The position numbers were made by a program, and so were the translations under genes. From assembly GCA_017529925.1 (NCBI GenBank), contig JAFXMZ010000004.1, positions 58,797-122,796 of the forward strand: a DNA stretch of 64,000 bases. The letters run 5' to 3'. The notes under the pieces are model-generated. The model saw only the letters and a list, made by a program, of their open reading frames with translations. It did not search any database and was not told the origin of the DNA. Each line of letters opens with the position of its first letter. Position 1 is the first letter of the stretch. Positions 62,447-64,000 of the stretch are shown piece after piece. Source of the DNA: Clostridiales bacterium (GTDB lineage: Bacteria; Bacillota; Clostridia; Saccharofermentanales; Saccharofermentanaceae).

Positions 62447-63021
62447 TACTTATCCCCCAGCAAGAGCCTTGACAGATCATCGGAATTGATCATTGCAAAG
62501 CCAGTCTGATACATATTCTTTACAGCGTAAAGATATACAACAACCCAATATAATTCTGACAGCTTTCTCGCGTTACCGGATACAACACTGCCTTCCTTCT
62601 GACCCTGCTTGATTATCTTCTCAGTCATCTTGTAGAAAGACTGATCAGCCACACCTTCAAGAAGTCTTTGAGTATATAATGCGATACCCGCCGAGAACAT
62701 CTCGTCTTCTTTCAGATTCTTGATAAGATAATCTGACATCTTCTTTATCTTAGTCTCAGCAGGAAGCGGAAGCTTAACAAGTGTTGTAAGCTTATCGTTA
62801 TTTGCGATCTTATCTGATATGGAAAAGATCTCCGAATACAACTCTTCTTTTGATTTGAAATAGATATAGATCGTTCCCTGAGCAATACCGATGTGCTTTG
62901 AAAGATCGCTTATCTTCGTCCCGTCAAAGCCGTTCTTCGCGAAATAGAGAACGGATTTTCTGATGATCAGATTCTTCGTCTCTTCCCTTATCTCCTGGCA
63001 GCGTTCCTGTGATTTTGGCAT
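62446..63021 (-). CDS. TetR/AcrR family regulator
   Basis: A repressor of 191 residues with HTH VLYFAKNGFDGTKISDLSKHIGIAQGTIYIYFKSKEELY. It is the first gene of the operon and its stop shares a base with the SDR start. The ATG at 63021 follows AAGGAG; an ATG eleven codons earlier does not. Confidence 0.9.
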   Translation of the reverse strand: MPKSQERCQEIREETKNLIIRKSVLYFAKNGFDGTKISDLSKHIGIAQGTIYIYFKSKEELYSEIFSISDKIANNDKLTTLVKLPLPAETKIKKMSDYLIKNLKEDEMFSAGIALYTQRLLEGVADQSFYKMTEKIIKQGQKEGSVVSGNARKLSELYWVVVYLYAVKNMYQTGFAMINSDDLSRLLLGDK

Positions 63022-63068
63022 GGCGGCTCCTTTTATGAATGAATTTTTTTTCATCCATAAAATAGCAC

Positions 63069-63088
63069 GACACCTAAGGCAGTGTCAA
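63069..63088 (-). promoter_or_regulatory. TetR operon promoter and operator
   Basis: On the minus strand TTGACA (63088-63083) and TATTTT are separated by 18 bases. Inside that spacer GACAC-8-GTGTC forms an inverted repeat, a likely site for the TetR protein. Confidence 0.55.
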
Positions 63089-63126
63089 CAGCTTAATTCA
63101 GGATTTTGTTATTTATTCTGCTAATA

Positions 63127-63654
63127 TTATATTTTTTTCTCAAACCTGAACATGCCATCAGGAAATTGATCATCAACGGGAATGTCCCTTTCATCGGGAT
63201 TGTTAGGATCGGGATGATGACCGTTATAAAACTCTACTATGTGAAAGCCGCAGCGGTTTACATAGAAGTGAATGTTTCTCTTCTCAAAATATGGTGTAAC
63301 GGTCTCCCATATCTTTACTTCAGGATGCATCTTTTCCACTTCGCACCAGGCGGCATATCCGATGCCTTTGCTGTGCGCTTTAGGAGAAACAAACAAGATC
63401 TCCAGGTCTCCTCTGTCTCCATCAACTTTCAGAATGATACCTCCAACCTTTTTGCCATCCAAAACAATTCTGTAAGCTTCGCCTGAATCTATGGATTCTT
63501 CTATGGTTTTCCGTGAGATTATGTTTTCGCCATCTTCGAAATGGTCATCACGGCATCCAAATTCCTCAAGCGCTCCGTAATTGAACGCTTCCTGATTATC
63601 CAGAATAAACTGTTCTCTATCATCTTCCGTTAATGGAATGAGTTTAATGTCCAT
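63127..63654 (-). CDS. GNAT family N-acetyltransferase
   Basis: Acetyltransferase of 175 residues. VSPKAHSKGIGYAAWCEVE is the AcCoA loop and HFYVNRCGFHIVEFYNG the C-terminal part. Substrate unknown. It ends about 70 bases before the TetR operon promoter. Confidence 0.86.
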   Translation of the reverse strand: MDIKLIPLTEDDREQFILDNQEAFNYGALEEFGCRDDHFEDGENIISRKTIEESIDSGEAYRIVLDGKKVGGIILKVDGDRGDLEILFVSPKAHSKGIGYAAWCEVEKMHPEVKIWETVTPYFEKRNIHFYVNRCGFHIVEFYNGHHPDPNNPDERDIPVDDQFPDGMFRFEKKI

Positions 63655-63709
63655 AGTCCTGTTACCTACTGATTTTTCTTACTGACAATCCAATTATACC
63701 ATTACAAAA

Positions 63710-63810
63710 ATACCGCCCGACCCTTGCAGATCAAGCGGTATCTGTCGATTTTTGACTAGGTCTTGCAAATGAGACCCATTCACGTTTCTGAGGGGAATCG
63801 AACGACTGTC
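63710..63810. repeat. ATACCGC repeat, copy R6 (type B)
   Basis: Hairpin (63710-63741), TTTGACTAGG, TTGCAAATGAGACCCATTCA, CGTTTCTGAGG, then GGAATCGAACGACTGTC, a damaged T-arm-like segment. The flank at 63675-63709 matches that of R4. Confidence 0.82.
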
Positions 63811-64000
63811 TTTGTAAGGTATGTTCAGGATATAATCATCACATCATTCCTACAAATTAGAATTTGAAATCCTCGAAATCATAGGCATTCGCCAGTGATT
63901 ATAGGGCTTTAATGAAATCCTCTGAAACCGTTGAAAACAAAGGATTTTTCGCAATCTGCTCACCGAATCCCTTTATTAAATGTTACACCGTTTCAACGAC
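63811..64000. other. Right edge, no gene assigned
   Basis: About 190 bases with no ORF of note. On the minus strand a frame ending KNPLFSTVSEDFIKAL could be the tail of a gene, but it is open for only about 25 codons and no family is visible. Confidence 0.3.

Noticed and set aside
49596..63810. A chromosomal integron with attC sites
   Set aside because: The repeats lack the RYYYAAC and GTTRRRY boxes in paired form and no integron integrase is in the window. Only the general cassette layout is similar.

Overview
The window looks like the chromosome of an anaerobic member of the Bacillota, class Clostridia (gut or rumen type). The evidence is a butyrate kinase and phosphotransacetylase pair, a flavin reductase fused to rubredoxin, strong GGAGG ribosome binding sites, many small GNAT, flavodoxin and XRE genes, and an arabinan/xylan-type GH43 enzyme. 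No rRNA or species marker is present, so the taxon is an inference.

Layout. 1-6.6 kb, minus strand: an ABC-2 exporter ATPase, then a redox/lipid block (acyl-CoA ligase, an FNR/2Fe-2S/membrane fusion, a desaturase-like flavoprotein and a flavin reductase-rubredoxin). 6.8-8.9 kb, plus strand: buk-pta. 9-18 kb: double-domain PPK2, tRNA-Val(CAC), a VanX-like dipeptidase, GH43, a TetR/desaturase pair, NADH pyrophosphatase and an SH3/NlpC lipoprotein. An array of six inverted repeats lies at 17.84-18.18 kb. 18-31 kb, mostly minus: regulators, fdhD, a TtcA-like protein, larE, a GNAT-nitroreductase fusion, and a copper module (csoR plus copA with a fused copper-chaperone domain that has its own ribosome binding site). 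32-33.4 kb: a DHA3-type efflux pump behind a leader peptide and an RBS-sequestering hairpin. 33.5-42 kb: small accessory genes.

42.63-48.82 kb is a 6.2 kb integrated mobilizable element (tyrosine integrase, XRE repressor, excisionase-like HTH, MobV relaxase, and a low-GC adenylate-forming ligase as cargo). It is inserted inside a DUF218 lipoprotein gene. A 9 bp direct repeat marks both ends, and removing the element restores a 328-codon frame.

49.6-63.8 kb is an accessory region in which every gene is on the minus strand. It is punctuated by seven copies of an intergenic repeat with an ATACCGC...GCGGTAT hairpin, several with tRNA T-arm-like segments. The repeats separate groups of a few genes: two ParE/Phd toxin-antitoxin pairs, a small nuclease with an HTH partner, hydrolases, MarR-flavodoxin and TetR-SDR-acyltransferase. 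Gene remnants occur among the groups. This looks like a cassette-type region, but no recombinase that could move these units is visible here.
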